Below, piece by piece: positions 52,919 to 64,000 of a stretch of 64,000 bases of DNA. A model generated the notes under the pieces. It saw only the letters and a program-made list of their open reading frames with translations, had not been told where the DNA came from and ran no database searches. This DNA is from Polaromonas sp. SP1 (lineage in GTDB: Bacteria > Pseudomonadota > Gammaproteobacteria > Burkholderiales > Burkholderiaceae_C): NCBI RefSeq assembly GCF_003711205.1, contig NZ_CP031013.1:3080501-3144500 (forward strand), read 5' to 3'. Every line of letters begins with the position of its first letter. Position 1 is the stretch's first letter. The translations under genes and the position numbers were made by a program.

Positions 52919-54060
52919 GCGCAGTCCTTCCAACCCAGACGCGGCTGGATGCCGCAAACCAGGCAATGGCCAGCACTCCCTTTCATCACGGTAACCCCGC
53001 CGCACTGCGTGACAGCTTTGCCGCCGCGCGCAGCAGCGGCAAGCGCGCCAAAGACGCCGCCGAAAGCCTCGGCATCACCGAAGGCCAGGCCATCGCGGCC
53101 CACGCCGGCGCGCACGAGCACGCCCTCAAGGCCACGCCGCTCAAAGGCCCCTGGGTCGAAATCCTGCAGGCGCTGGAGCTGTGCGGCCCGGTCATGGCGC
53201 TGACGCGCAATGAATCCACCGTGCACGAGAAAACCGGCGTCTACCGCAACATCAGCGCCCAGGGCCACATGGGCCTGGCGCTCGGCGAAGAGATCGACCT
53301 GCGCATTTTCTTCAGCCGCTGGCATGCCGGCTTTTACGTCTTCGAGCCGGCCAACGACCCGAAAAACCCGGCTTCGGAAAGCCTGCAATTTTTTGATGCA
53401 CACGGCGTCGCGGTGCACAAGATATTCGCGCGGCCCGAGACCGACCGCGAAGCCTTCCGGGATGTCGCCAACCAGTTCACCGACGCGGGCAAGGCTTACA
53501 CCTTCACGCCTGCCGTAGCCAAAGACGCGCCCAAGCCCGATTCCGAAATCGACGCCGCCGCACTGGCCAAGGGCTGGAGCGAAATGAAAGACACGCACGA
53601 ATTTTTCGGCCTGATCGGCAAGGCCGGCGCCGAGCGCCAGCAGGCCTTCCGCCTGGTCGAAGGCCGCTTCACGCAGAAGGCCGACCTGACCGTCGTGCGC
53701 AAGCTGCTCGACGAAGCCTCCATCGACGGCACGTCCATCATGGTGTTTGTCGGCAGCCTGGGCTGCATCCAGATCCACACCGGCCCCGTCAAGCGCATCG
53801 AGCCCATGGTCACGCCGACCGCGCAATGGATCAACGTGCTCGACGCAGGCTTTAACCTGCACCTGCGCGAAGACATGATCAAGAGCGCCTGGGTGGTCGA
53901 GAAGCCCACCTCCGACGGCGTGGTCACCTCGGTCGAGGTGTTCGACGGCGCGGGCGAGCTGATGGCGATGTTCTTCGGTGCACGCAAACCCGGTACGCCC
54001 GAGCTGCAGCCTTGGCGCGACCTTGTGGCGCGTTTGCCCCGCCTCCAGAAAGCTGCATGA
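52915..54060 (+). CDS. hmuS: Cytoplasmic heme-handling protein HmuS (HemS/ChuS family)
   Basis: This 381-residue protein is built of two similar halves, as in HemS/ChuS: the first with ALTRNESTVHEKTGVYRNISAQGHMGLALGEEIDLRIFFSRWHAGFYVFE, the second with SIMVFVGSLGCIQIHTGPVKRIEPM and WINVLDAGFNLHLREDMIKSAWVVEKPT. The family accepts heme after import and either stores or degrades it. The ATG at 52915 is preceded by GGAG at eight bases and overlaps orf120. The end overlaps hmuT by four bases. Confidence 0.94.
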   Translation: MSAVLPTQTRLDAANQAMASTPFHHGNPAALRDSFAAARSSGKRAKDAAESLGITEGQAIAAHAGAHEHALKATPLKGPWVEILQALELCGPVMALTRNESTVHEKTGVYRNISAQGHMGLALGEEIDLRIFFSRWHAGFYVFEPANDPKNPASESLQFFDAHGVAVHKIFARPETDREAFRDVANQFTDAGKAYTFTPAVAKDAPKPDSEIDAAALAKGWSEMKDTHEFFGLIGKAGAERQQAFRLVEGRFTQKADLTVVRKLLDEASIDGTSIMVFVGSLGCIQIHTGPVKRIEPMVTPTAQWINVLDAGFNLHLREDMIKSAWVVEKPTSDGVVTSVEVFDGAGELMAMFFGARKPGTPELQPWRDLVARLPRLQKAA

Positions 54061-54998
54061 GCGGCCCTATGAAAAGTTCTTCATTTCAACTCCGCCGGCG
54101 CGACGCGCTGAGGTTTCTGTCGCTTCCGGCAGCCTGCGCCGTGCCTGGTGCATTCGTTCTTTCGGCAACGGCCGTGCACGCCCAGACGGCTACGGCAAAA
54201 ATGCCGCGCATCGTGTCGGTGAGTGGTGCCACAACGGAAATCGTCTACGCGCTGGGCGCTGAAAAACAGCTCGTCGGCAGCGACACCACCAGCCTCTTTC
54301 CGGCTGCGGCATTGCAAACGCCCAAGGTCGGCTACATGCGCCAGCTGTCGGCCGAAGGCCTGCTCTCGCTCAAGCCCGACGCGGTGATCGGAACGACCGA
54401 AGCCGGCCCGCACGTGGTGATCGACCAGATCCGCACCGCCGGCGTCAAGGTCGAACTGGTCGAAGCCGACCACACCTGGAGCGAAGTGCAGCGCAAGGTT
54501 GCCGCCGTGGGCCGCGCAACGGCGCGCGTCGCGCAAGCCGCGGCGCTGCAGGCCAAACTGGATGCGCAGTGGGCCGAGGTGCTTGCCACCGTGGCCCGCA
54601 AGGGCGGCAAAAAGCCCCGCGCTGTTTTTATCCTGTCGCATTCGGGCTCACCACAAGTGGCGGGCGAGAAGACGGCCGCGCACGCGATGTTCGGTTTTGC
54701 GGGCCTGGACAACGCCCTCATCACCCCCGGCAGCGCCAGCAACTTTGCCGGCTACCGCGCGATGACGCCTGAAGCGGTGGTGACCGCCGCACCCGACGTG
54801 ATCGTCACCACGACGCAAGGTATTGAAGCCATCGGCGGGATCGGGAAATTCTGGCAACGCCCGGGCCTGGAGCTCACGCCCGCCTACAAGCGCCGCGCGC
54901 TGGTGGCGCTGGATGCGCTCTACCTGATCGGCTTTGGACCCCGCTTGCCGCAGGCGGTGGCTGACTTGCACCAGGCGAGCTTGAAAGCGCTGGCATGA
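54057..54998 (+). CDS. hmuT: Heme ABC transporter periplasmic binding protein HmuT
   Basis: This 313-residue cluster A-III binding protein has an N-terminal RRRDALRFLSLPAAC segment that looks like a twin-arginine signal, with cleavage after VHAQ. The mature domain starts MPRIVSVSGATTEIVYALGAEKQLVGSDTTSLFP and includes VGYMRQLSAEGLLSLKPDAVIGT and VALDALYLIGFGPRLPQAV. The Tyr in VGYMRQLS is at the usual heme-ligand position. It binds heme in the periplasm and delivers it to HmuUV. The start overlaps hmuS (ATGA), and the end overlaps hmuU. Confidence 0.93.
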   Translation: MSGPMKSSSFQLRRRDALRFLSLPAACAVPGAFVLSATAVHAQTATAKMPRIVSVSGATTEIVYALGAEKQLVGSDTTSLFPAAALQTPKVGYMRQLSAEGLLSLKPDAVIGTTEAGPHVVIDQIRTAGVKVELVEADHTWSEVQRKVAAVGRATARVAQAAALQAKLDAQWAEVLATVARKGGKKPRAVFILSHSGSPQVAGEKTAAHAMFGFAGLDNALITPGSASNFAGYRAMTPEAVVTAAPDVIVTTTQGIEAIGGIGKFWQRPGLELTPAYKRRALVALDALYLIGFGPRLPQAVADLHQASLKALA

Positions 54999-56056
54999 GC
55001 GCTGCCGCATCGCACGGCGACCACCGGCGCTGGCCGGCTTCGCTGGTGCTGGGCGCGGGCCTGGTGCTGCTTGCTATCAGTTTTATAGCGGGTAGTGCAC
55101 GTGGAGCTTACGCAATCAGCCCTTTTCAGTTATGGAATGTGCTGCTCGACATGCTCGCCGGCAGCACCCAGCCGTCGCCCGAACACCTGGTCTTCATGAA
55201 CATCCGCCTGCCGCGGCTGCTGCTGGGCGTGGCCGCTGGCGCGGCGCTGGGCATGTCGGGCGCGCTGATGCAGGGCCTGTTTCGCAACCCGCTGGCCGAC
55301 CCCGGCCTGATCGGCGTCAGCAGCGGCGCAGCGCTGGCTGCCGGCATGACCATCGTGCTGGGCAGCATGTGGTTCCCCGAGATGCCGCGCACGCTGGGCA
55401 GCTGGACGCTGGTGTCCACCGCCTTTGTCGGCAGCCTGCTGGTGACCGTGCTGGTGTATGCCTTGTCGCAACAGGACGGCGCCACGCGCGTCGGCATCAT
55501 GCTGCTGGCCGGTGTGGCCATCAACGCCCTGGCCGGCGCTGGCTTGGGCTACCTCACCTTTTTGGCCACCGACGAGCAACTGCGCAACATCCAGTTCTGG
55601 CTGCTGGGCAGCCTGGGCGGCGCGCGCTGGAGTGCGGTGGCCCTGGTGTTTTCAATCGTGACGGTGGCGTGCGCTGCGGGCTTGACGCTGGCCCGTCCGC
55701 TCAACGCCATTGCGTTGGGTGAGACGCAGGCGGCGCTGCTGGGCGTGCCGGTCGAACGCGTCAAGCGTTTTGCCGTGCTGCTGACCGCGCTGGCGGTGGG
55801 GGCTGTCACGGCCACCACCGGCATCATCGGTTTTATCGGCCTGGTGGCGCCGCACTGCGTGCGCCTGGTGGCCGGGCCGGACCACCGCATCGTGCTGCCG
55901 GGCTCGGCCCTGCTGGGCGCCGCCCTGGTGCTGGCCGCCGACAGCGTGGCGCGCACCATGGTCAAGCCGGCCGAGTTGCCGCTGGGTGTGCTGACGGCTT
56001 TTGTCGGCGTGCCTTTCTTTTTACTGCTGCTGCGGCATTTCCGCAGCAGGCTGTGA
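54995..56056 (+). CDS. hmuU: Heme ABC transporter permease HmuU
   Basis: This 353-residue FecCD-family permease has about ten membrane helices. Diagnostic blocks are IRLPRLLLGVAAGAALGMSGALMQGLFRNPLADPGLIGVSSGAALAA and TGIIGFIGLVAPHCVRLVAGPDHR, the latter being the coupling region to the ATPase. A copy of the dispersed repeat covers about codons 27-45 at the end of the first membrane helix and the start of the first periplasmic loop. The protein remains of normal length. It is coupled by ATGA overlap to hmuT. Confidence 0.94.
   Translation: MSAAASHGDHRRWPASLVLGAGLVLLAISFIAGSARGAYAISPFQLWNVLLDMLAGSTQPSPEHLVFMNIRLPRLLLGVAAGAALGMSGALMQGLFRNPLADPGLIGVSSGAALAAGMTIVLGSMWFPEMPRTLGSWTLVSTAFVGSLLVTVLVYALSQQDGATRVGIMLLAGVAINALAGAGLGYLTFLATDEQLRNIQFWLLGSLGGARWSAVALVFSIVTVACAAGLTLARPLNAIALGETQAALLGVPVERVKRFAVLLTALAVGAVTATTGIIGFIGLVAPHCVRLVAGPDHRIVLPGSALLGAALVLAADSVARTMVKPAELPLGVLTAFVGVPFFLLLLRHFRSRL
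55073..55131 (+). repeat. Dispersed palindromic repeat, copy inside hmuU
   Basis: GCTATCAGTTTTATAGC (55073-55089) is followed by GGTAGTGCACGTGGAGC, matching the spacer of the copy before the MFS gene, and then AATCAGCCCTTTTCAGTTA. It is read in the GCT-ATC phase (AISFIAGSARGAYAISPFQL). The tail is more diverged than the core and spacer. Confidence 0.7.
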
Positions 56057-56063
56057 GGTTGGC

Positions 56064-56915
56064 ATGAACGCGCGCAACCAGACAGATTTTTCACCGCTGG
56101 CAGGCATGCTGGAGGTGGTGGGCGTGGGGGTCGAGGTGCCTGGCCGCTCGCTGCTGCAGGCGGCGTCGGCGCAATTCATCGCCGGTCAGGTCACTGCGGT
56201 GCTGGGGCCCAACGGCGCCGGCAAGTCCACCCTGATGTCGCTGCTGACCGGCCAGCGCCAGCCCACAGGCGGCCATGTTTACCTGGCCGGCAAGGCGCTG
56301 GCCAGCTATGCATCGGCCGACCTGGCGCGGGTACGCGCTTCGGTGGCGCAAGAAACCCAGGTCGCGTTTGAGTTCACCGTGCGCGAAGTGGTGGAACTCG
56401 GCCGTTACCCGCACCGCCGCCACCCCGGCCAGCGCGATGTAGACCTGGTGCTGCAGGCCATGCAGGCGACTGCGGTCGAACGTTTGCAGCACCGCGCGCT
56501 CAACACGCTGTCAGGCGGTGAGAAGGCGCGTGTGCACCTGGCGCGCGCACTGGCGCAGGTGTGGGAGCCTGTCACCGGCGTTGCGGGTGACAGCTCAGTG
56601 CGCTGGTTGCTGTTGGATGAGCCGACTGCCGCGCTCGATCTGCAGCACCAGCACCGCATGCTGCAACTTGTGCGCGCCTGGGCCACAGCGCAGGGCGTGG
56701 GTGTGGTCGCCGTGCTGCACGATTTGAACCTCGCCCTGCGCTACGCCGACCGCTGCGTCGTGCTGCAGGGCGGGCAGGTGGTGGGCAGCGGCGCCACGGC
56801 CGATGTGCTAACGCCTTTTTGCATTGAAAAGGTCTGGGGCGTGGTGGCACACCCGGTGGCGACAAAGGGCGGGGCGCCCGGGCCGCGTCAGTATCTGTTC
56901 GACGCGCCTGTCTAG
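56064..56915 (+). CDS. hmuV: Heme ABC transporter ATPase HmuV
   Basis: This 283-residue ATPase has Walker A AVLGPNGAGKSTLMS, signature NTLSGGEKARVHLARAL, Walker B WLLLDEPTAALDLQHQ and switch His in AVLHDLNLAL. It energises heme uptake through HmuU. GAGG lies six bases before the ATG at 56064. It is the last gene of the heme operon; the convergent modE gene ends 12 bases later. Confidence 0.94.
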   Translation: MNARNQTDFSPLAGMLEVVGVGVEVPGRSLLQAASAQFIAGQVTAVLGPNGAGKSTLMSLLTGQRQPTGGHVYLAGKALASYASADLARVRASVAQETQVAFEFTVREVVELGRYPHRRHPGQRDVDLVLQAMQATAVERLQHRALNTLSGGEKARVHLARALAQVWEPVTGVAGDSSVRWLLLDEPTAALDLQHQHRMLQLVRAWATAQGVGVVAVLHDLNLALRYADRCVVLQGGQVVGSGATADVLTPFCIEKVWGVVAHPVATKGGAPGPRQYLFDAPV

Positions 56916-56927
56916 AACGCCCGCTGT

Positions 56928-57704
56928 TCAGGTCGATAAAGCAATCACCACGGCGGATTCGTCAACCAGGGCTTGAACCAGGGCTTTGGTTTTCAGTCCG
57001 CTGCCCGCCGCCGCAAACCCCACCAGCTGCAAGCCGCCTTCCAGCTGCAGCGACACCTCATCGCCTGTTGCCCCGCGGCTGATACGAACGGCCTGGCCGT
57101 TGAGGCCTTGCACGCCCGGCGCTGTGGCGGCCGCAGGCGACTGCGCCGTCACCGTCACTGCCGTGGCCTTGCACAGCGCCAGCACGGTTTGCCCTTTTTG
57201 CAGCCCCAGCAGTTCAGCGCTGGCCTTGGTGATGCGCGAGACCAGCGAAGCCCCGCCCGGCAGTTTTAAATGCACGCGGGCCATCTGGCCCCGCAGCTCC
57301 AGCTTGTCGACTTCGCAGGGCAACTGGTTGCGCATGCTGGTGCGCACGCTCATGTTGGAGAGCGCGGGCAGGGCGCGCGGCAGCAGCAGCTCGTTGGACT
57401 TGAAGGCGCCCAGCACCTGGCTGCGCGTTTCATTCAAAAGGCCGGCGACGGCCAGCAGCTTCTGGCCGGCCGGCGTCAAGGTGGCGCCGCCGCCGCCCGA
57501 GCCGCCCACCGCACGCTCCACCAGCGCCACACCGGCCAGGTTGGTCAGCGTGTCGATGGCCTGCCACGCCGCCTTGTAGCTGACCCTGGCCTGCCGCGCC
57601 GCCTGCGAGATCGAGCCGCTCTCGCCGACCAGCCGCAGGATCTCGATGCGTTTGTCGGCCGGCTCGTGGCTGAAGGCATTGGCGAAGGAAGGGGCGGTAG
57701 ACAT
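56928..57704 (-). CDS. modE: Molybdate-responsive regulator ModE
   Basis: This 258-residue protein has an N-terminal LysR-like winged helix (DKRIEILRLVGESGSISQAARQARVSYKAAWQAIDTLTNLAGVALVERAVGGSGGGGATLTPAG) and two C-terminal Mop domains (about 120-185 with SARNQ-type segment SMRNQLPCEVDKLELRGQMARV, and 190-258) that bind molybdate. With molybdate it represses modABC and can activate molybdoenzyme genes. The ATG at 57704 is chosen by family length. A ModE-type palindrome lies between it and the divergent modA. Confidence 0.93.
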   Translation of the reverse strand: MSTAPSFANAFSHEPADKRIEILRLVGESGSISQAARQARVSYKAAWQAIDTLTNLAGVALVERAVGGSGGGGATLTPAGQKLLAVAGLLNETRSQVLGAFKSNELLLPRALPALSNMSVRTSMRNQLPCEVDKLELRGQMARVHLKLPGGASLVSRITKASAELLGLQKGQTVLALCKATAVTVTAQSPAAATAPGVQGLNGQAVRISRGATGDEVSLQLEGGLQLVGFAAAGSGLKTKALVQALVDESAVVIALST

Positions 57705-57740
57705 TGAAGGTGGCGGCTTTGGAGAGGCTGAGACAGGTAG

Positions 57741-58583
<843 letters not shown>

Positions 58584-58609
58584 AGCAGGGCATGAAAGAC
58601 CGCTGACCC

Positions 58610-59293
58610 ATGCTCGACGATGCAAGCCTTCAGGCCCTGGCGCTGACCTTTCGGCTGGCGGCCACCACCACCGTGTTGCTGCTGTTGGCCGGCACACCCC
58701 TTGCCTGGTGGCTGGCGCGCACGCGTTCGTGGCTCAAGGGGCCGGTGGGTGCGCTGGTGGCCTTGCCGCTGGTGCTGCCGCCGGTGGTGCTGGGTTTTTA
58801 CCTGCTGGTGCTGATGGGGCCGAACGGCCCGGTGGGGCAGCTCACGCAGTCGCTGGGCTGGGGCGTGCTGCCGTTCACCTTTGCCGGGCTGGTGGTGGGC
58901 TCGGTGCTGTATTCCATGCCCTTCGTGGTGCAGCCGCTGCAAAACGCGTTTGAGGCGATTGGCGAGCGGCCGCTGGAAGCCGCCGCCACCTTGCGCGCCT
59001 CGCCGCTGGACACCTTCTTCAGCGTGGTGCTGCCGCTGGCGCGGCCCGCTTACCTCACGGCCGCCGTGATGGGCTTTGCGCACACGGTGGGCGAATTCGG
59101 CATCGTGCTGATGATGGGCGGCAACATTCCCGGCAAGACGCGTGTGATGTCGGTGCAGATTTACGACCATGTGGAGGCGCTGGAATACCGCCAGGCACAC
59201 TGGCTGGCCGGCGGGCTGCTGGTGTTTTCGTTTTTGGTATTGCTCGCGCTGTACACCTTGCAGTCCGGGCGGCGCAAAGGGCAGGGCGCATGA
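58610..59293 (+). CDS. modB: Molybdate ABC transporter permease ModB
   Basis: This 227-residue inner-membrane protein has five to six helices. The EAA loop [29 protein letters not shown] contacts ModC. It follows modA after 26 bases and overlaps modC (ATGA). Confidence 0.95.
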   Translation: MLDDASLQALALTFRLAATTTVLLLLAGTPLAWWLARTRSWLKGPVGALVALPLVLPPVVLGFYLLVLMGPNGPVGQLTQSLGWGVLPFTFAGLVVGSVLYSMPFVVQPLQNAFEAIGERPLEAAATLRASPLDTFFSVVLPLARPAYLTAAVMGFAHTVGEFGIVLMMGGNIPGKTRVMSVQIYDHVEALEYRQAHWLAGGLLVFSFLVLLALYTLQSGRRKGQGA

Positions 59294-60384
59294 CGCCGAA
59301 CGTTTTGGCCGAAGGCATCACGGCATCGTTTCGCCGCACGTTTGCCGATTTTTCGCTCGACGTGGCGCTGGCCATACCCGGGCGCGGCGTTACCGCCATC
59401 TTCGGCCCCTCGGGCTCGGGCAAGACGAGTTTGCTGCGCAGCATTGCGGGCCTGGAGCGCGCGGGCAGCGGCCGCCTGGTGGTCAATGGCGAGGTCTGGC
59501 AGGACGATGCCGCCGGCGTTTTTATGCCGGTGCACCAGCGCCCGCTGGGCTATGTGTTTCAGGAGGCCAGTCTTTTTGCCCACCTGGACGTCGCCCGCAA
59601 CCTCGACTTCGGCCTGCGCCGCGTGCCGGCCGCCAAGCGCCGTGTTTTGCTGGACCAAGCCATCGAGCTGCTGGGCCTGCAAAAGCTGATGCAGCGCGCG
59701 CCCGGCACGCTCTCGGGCGGCGAGCGCCAGCGGGTGGCGATCGCGCGGGCGCTGGCCACCAGCCCGCGCCTCTTGCTGATGGACGAACCGCTGGCCTCGC
59801 TCGACATCGCCCGCAAGGCCGAAATCCTGCCCTACCTGGAGCGCCTGCACGACGAGCTGGACATCCCCGTGTTGTATGTGAGCCATGCGCCGGATGAAGT
59901 CGCCCGGCTGGCTGACCACCTGGTGCTGCTGGACGCGGGCCGCGTCACGGCCTCGGGCCCCACACGCGAGCTGATGACGCGGCTGGATTTGCCGCTGGCG
60001 CACGGCGATGCCGCTGCCGCGGTGATCGACGCGGTGGTCAGCGCCGTCGAGCCGCACTGGCACATGAGCCATGCCGAGTTTGCGGGCGGGCGCATCAGCC
60101 TGCTCAACCCGACGCTGCAGGTAGGCCAGCGCGTGCGTGTGCGCATCCAGGCGCGCGATGTGAGCCTGACGCTGGCGCGCCAGGACGGCACCAGCGTGCA
60201 GAACATCTTTGCCGTCACCGTCACGGCTTTGTCGCCCGACAGCCCGGGCCAGGTCATGGTGGGCCTGGACGCCGGCGGCAGCACGCTGCTGGCCCGGCTG
60301 ACGCAGAAGTCGGCCGAGGCGCTGCGGCTGCAGCCCGGCAGCCGGGTGTTCGCGCAGGTCAAGGGCGTGGCCGTTCTTGGTTGA
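59290..60384 (+). CDS. modC: Molybdate ABC transporter ATPase ModC
   Basis: This 364-residue protein has Walker [17 protein letters not shown], signature [17 protein letters not shown], Walker [17 protein letters not shown], switch His in YVSHAPDE and a C-terminal Mop domain (about residues 295-360; [60 protein letters not shown]) that senses molybdate. It energises ModB. A reverse copy of the dispersed repeat follows the stop, with no obvious terminator. Confidence 0.95.
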   Translation: MTPNVLAEGITASFRRTFADFSLDVALAIPGRGVTAIFGPSGSGKTSLLRSIAGLERAGSGRLVVNGEVWQDDAAGVFMPVHQRPLGYVFQEASLFAHLDVARNLDFGLRRVPAAKRRVLLDQAIELLGLQKLMQRAPGTLSGGERQRVAIARALATSPRLLLMDEPLASLDIARKAEILPYLERLHDELDIPVLYVSHAPDEVARLADHLVLLDAGRVTASGPTRELMTRLDLPLAHGDAAAAVIDAVVSAVEPHWHMSHAEFAGGRISLLNPTLQVGQRVRVRIQARDVSLTLARQDGTSVQNIFAVTVTALSPDSPGQVMVGLDAGGSTLLARLTQKSAEALRLQPGSRVFAQVKGVAVLG

Positions 60385-60392
60385 GGCGATCA

Positions 60393-60452
60393 GGCATTAA
60401 ATCGGCCTCTAGCCCAATCGCTGCCTTGGCTTATAGCTATCAAATAAATAGC
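60393..60452 (-). repeat. Dispersed palindromic repeat, copy between modC and ppsR
   Basis: On the minus strand the core GCTATTTATTTGATAGC (60452-60436) is followed by AGGCAGCGATTGGGCT and AGAGGCCGATTT. The spacer and tail match the first copy at 268-329 almost base for base, which is strong evidence that these are members of one family. It fills most of the gap between the convergent modC and ppsR genes. Confidence 0.88.
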
Positions 60453-60482
60453 AAAACAGCAACTTCACAGCCGGGCAGGGCG

Positions 60483-61304
60483 CTAGTACTCCAGCCGCTC
60501 GGGACGGATTTCCTGCAGGATGGTGGTGGAAATCTCTTCAATCGACTTGGTGGTGGTCGACAGCCAGCGAATGCCTTCGCGCCGCATCATGGCCTCGGCC
60601 TCGTGGATCTCTTCGCGGCAGTTCTCCAGGCTGGCGTACTTGGAGTTGGGCCGGCGCTCGTTGCGGATCTGCGCCAGGCGCTCCGGCGCGATCGTCAGGC
60701 CGAAGATCTTCTTGCGGTGCGGCACCAGCGCCGGCGGCAACTGGCGGCGCTCGAAGTCTTCCGGGATCAGCGGGTAGTTGGAGGCTTTGAGGCCGTATTG
60801 CATGGCCAGGTAGAGCGAGGTCGGCGTCTTGCCGCTGCGGCTCACGCCCACCAGGATGACGTCCGAGCCGGCCAGGTCGCGGTTGCTCTGGCCGTCGTCA
60901 TGCGCCAGCGAGAAATTGATGGCCTCGATGCGGTCGTCGTATTCCTTGCTCTTGGAGGCATCTGAAAACCGGCCTACCCGGTGGTTGGACTTGATGCCCA
61001 GCTCGCCTTCCAGCGGCGCGACGAACATGCCGAACATGTCCAGCAGCATGCCGTTGCAATGGGTTTTGATGACGGCCAGGATTTCCATGTTGACCAGCGT
61101 GGTGAAGACGATGGGCCGTTTGCCCTCGACTTCGGCCGTGTGGTTGATTTGCCGGATCGCCTGGTGGGCCTTGTCCACGCTGTCGATAAAGGGCAGGCGG
61201 ACGTGGCGCGGCTTGAACTCAAACTGCGCCAGGATGGCGTTACCAAAGGTTTCAGCGGTAATGCCGGTGCCGTCGGAGATGAAAAACACGGTGCGTTGGG
61301 ACAT
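60483..61304 (-). CDS. ppsR: PEP synthetase regulatory kinase/pyrophosphorylase PpsR
   Basis: This 273-residue DUF299 protein has [16 protein letters not shown] at the start and the P-loop [16 protein letters not shown] near residue 155. It inactivates PEP synthetase by ADP-dependent phosphorylation of a Thr next to the catalytic His and reactivates it by phosphate-dependent removal. It is divergent from ppsA, its target, an arrangement common in proteobacteria. The length is normal. Confidence 0.95.
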   Translation of the reverse strand: MSQRTVFFISDGTGITAETFGNAILAQFEFKPRHVRLPFIDSVDKAHQAIRQINHTAEVEGKRPIVFTTLVNMEILAVIKTHCNGMLLDMFGMFVAPLEGELGIKSNHRVGRFSDASKSKEYDDRIEAINFSLAHDDGQSNRDLAGSDVILVGVSRSGKTPTSLYLAMQYGLKASNYPLIPEDFERRQLPPALVPHRKKIFGLTIAPERLAQIRNERRPNSKYASLENCREEIHEAEAMMRREGIRWLSTTTKSIEEISTTILQEIRPERLEY

Positions 61305-61523
61305 GAAGGGGCTTCAAAAGAGCTTGAAAGGGCGGAAATGGGGGTTTGGCTGGTTGAAAGCCGGGTGAAAGCCTGACGCGGCACGCCCGGCCCCAGCCGC
61401 CTACAATCGTGGCAATTATCCAGTTTGTCACATCATGCCCCGCCACAACCCCTTCGAACAACAACAAGGTTGCCTGCCGCGCATGGTGAATTCCCCGGTT
61501 TTTAAACCTCCCGGAGTATTTTC

Positions 61524-63923
<2,400 letters not shown>

Positions 63924-63950
63924 AGGCCTGCTGAAATGTGTTGAAAAGGT

Positions 63951-63982
63951 GCGCTGCGGAGAAATCCGCAGCGCTTTTTTTT
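63951..63982 (+). terminator. ppsA terminator
   Basis: GCGCTGCGGA (63951-63960) pairs perfectly with TCCGCAGCGC (63965-63974) around GAAA, followed by eight T. Confidence 0.95.
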
Positions 63983-64000
63983 GGCCGTTCCCGAGGGAAA

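Overview
The window is a contiguous stretch of GC-rich chromosome from a beta-proteobacterium. It is most likely of the order Burkholderiales and the family Comamonadaceae (Polaromonas, Rhodoferax or Variovorax-like). This placement is an inference from gene content (phasin, EarP-type EF-P rhamnosylation, fused LivHM, HmuRSTUV, Bfd-TonB-ExbBD) and from a short AT-rich palindromic repeat scattered through the window, of a kind I associate with Comamonadaceae. I see no insertion sequence, prophage, CRISPR array or rRNA operon, and coding density is high. Almost every gene has a recognisable family.

Layout. 0-4.5 kb: the end of a patatin-like phospholipase, a phasin with its promoter, a histone-deacetylase-family hydrolase, an NAD(P)-binding epimerase-like protein, a hotdog thioesterase and a nitroreductase. 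4.6-8 kb: a branched-chain amino-acid-type ABC transporter (fused LivH-LivM permease, LivG, LivF) with no binding-protein gene. 8-15 kb: FKBP isomerase, PncB, an ion/organic-anion transporter with a structured leader, a 2-hydroxyacid dehydrogenase, RmuC and an MFS carrier. 15-20.5 kb: LOG-family protein, the EF-P/EarP pair, UvrC and PgsA. 20.5-24.5 kb: a DMT exporter, a LysR regulator and a divergent pair (haloacid-dehalogenase-like hydrolase and tartrate/D-malate dehydrogenase). 24.5-28 kb: HU, tRNA-Val, PpiD, tRNA-His. 28-35 kb: quinone oxidoreductase, SurE-Pcm-NlpD (no rpoS after nlpD), glyoxalase-like protein, RlmD, a Bax-inhibitor-1 protein and a GlcG/HbpS protein.

35-57 kb is an iron and peroxide island: HemP, ExbD-ExbB-TonB-Bfd, a Fiu-type catecholate receptor with PiuC, bacterioferritin, ferredoxin-NADP reductase, a second siderophore receptor with a PepSY reductase-like protein, AhpC/AhpF, and a heme uptake operon hmuR-orf120-hmuSTUV. 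Five Fur-box-like palindromes overlap promoters here, and an OxyR-type site precedes ahpC. The genes form a coherent circuit: outer-membrane receptors powered by TonB, siderophore-iron release, heme import, storage (Bfr) and release (Bfd, Fpr), and peroxide defence. 57-60.4 kb is the molybdate system modE / modABC with a ModE-type operator between the divergent genes. 60.5-64 kb holds the divergent PEP synthetase pair ppsR / ppsA.

The most unusual feature is the dispersed repeat (11 copies found by eye). Its core is GCTAT-N7-ATAGC, followed by a spacer and a conserved GGGCTGGAGGCC/TTT/CTTAA tail. Six copies lie inside or at the end of protein genes without breaking the reading frame (livHM, earP, pcm, rlmD, hmuU and the stop codon of the 2-hydroxyacid dehydrogenase gene).
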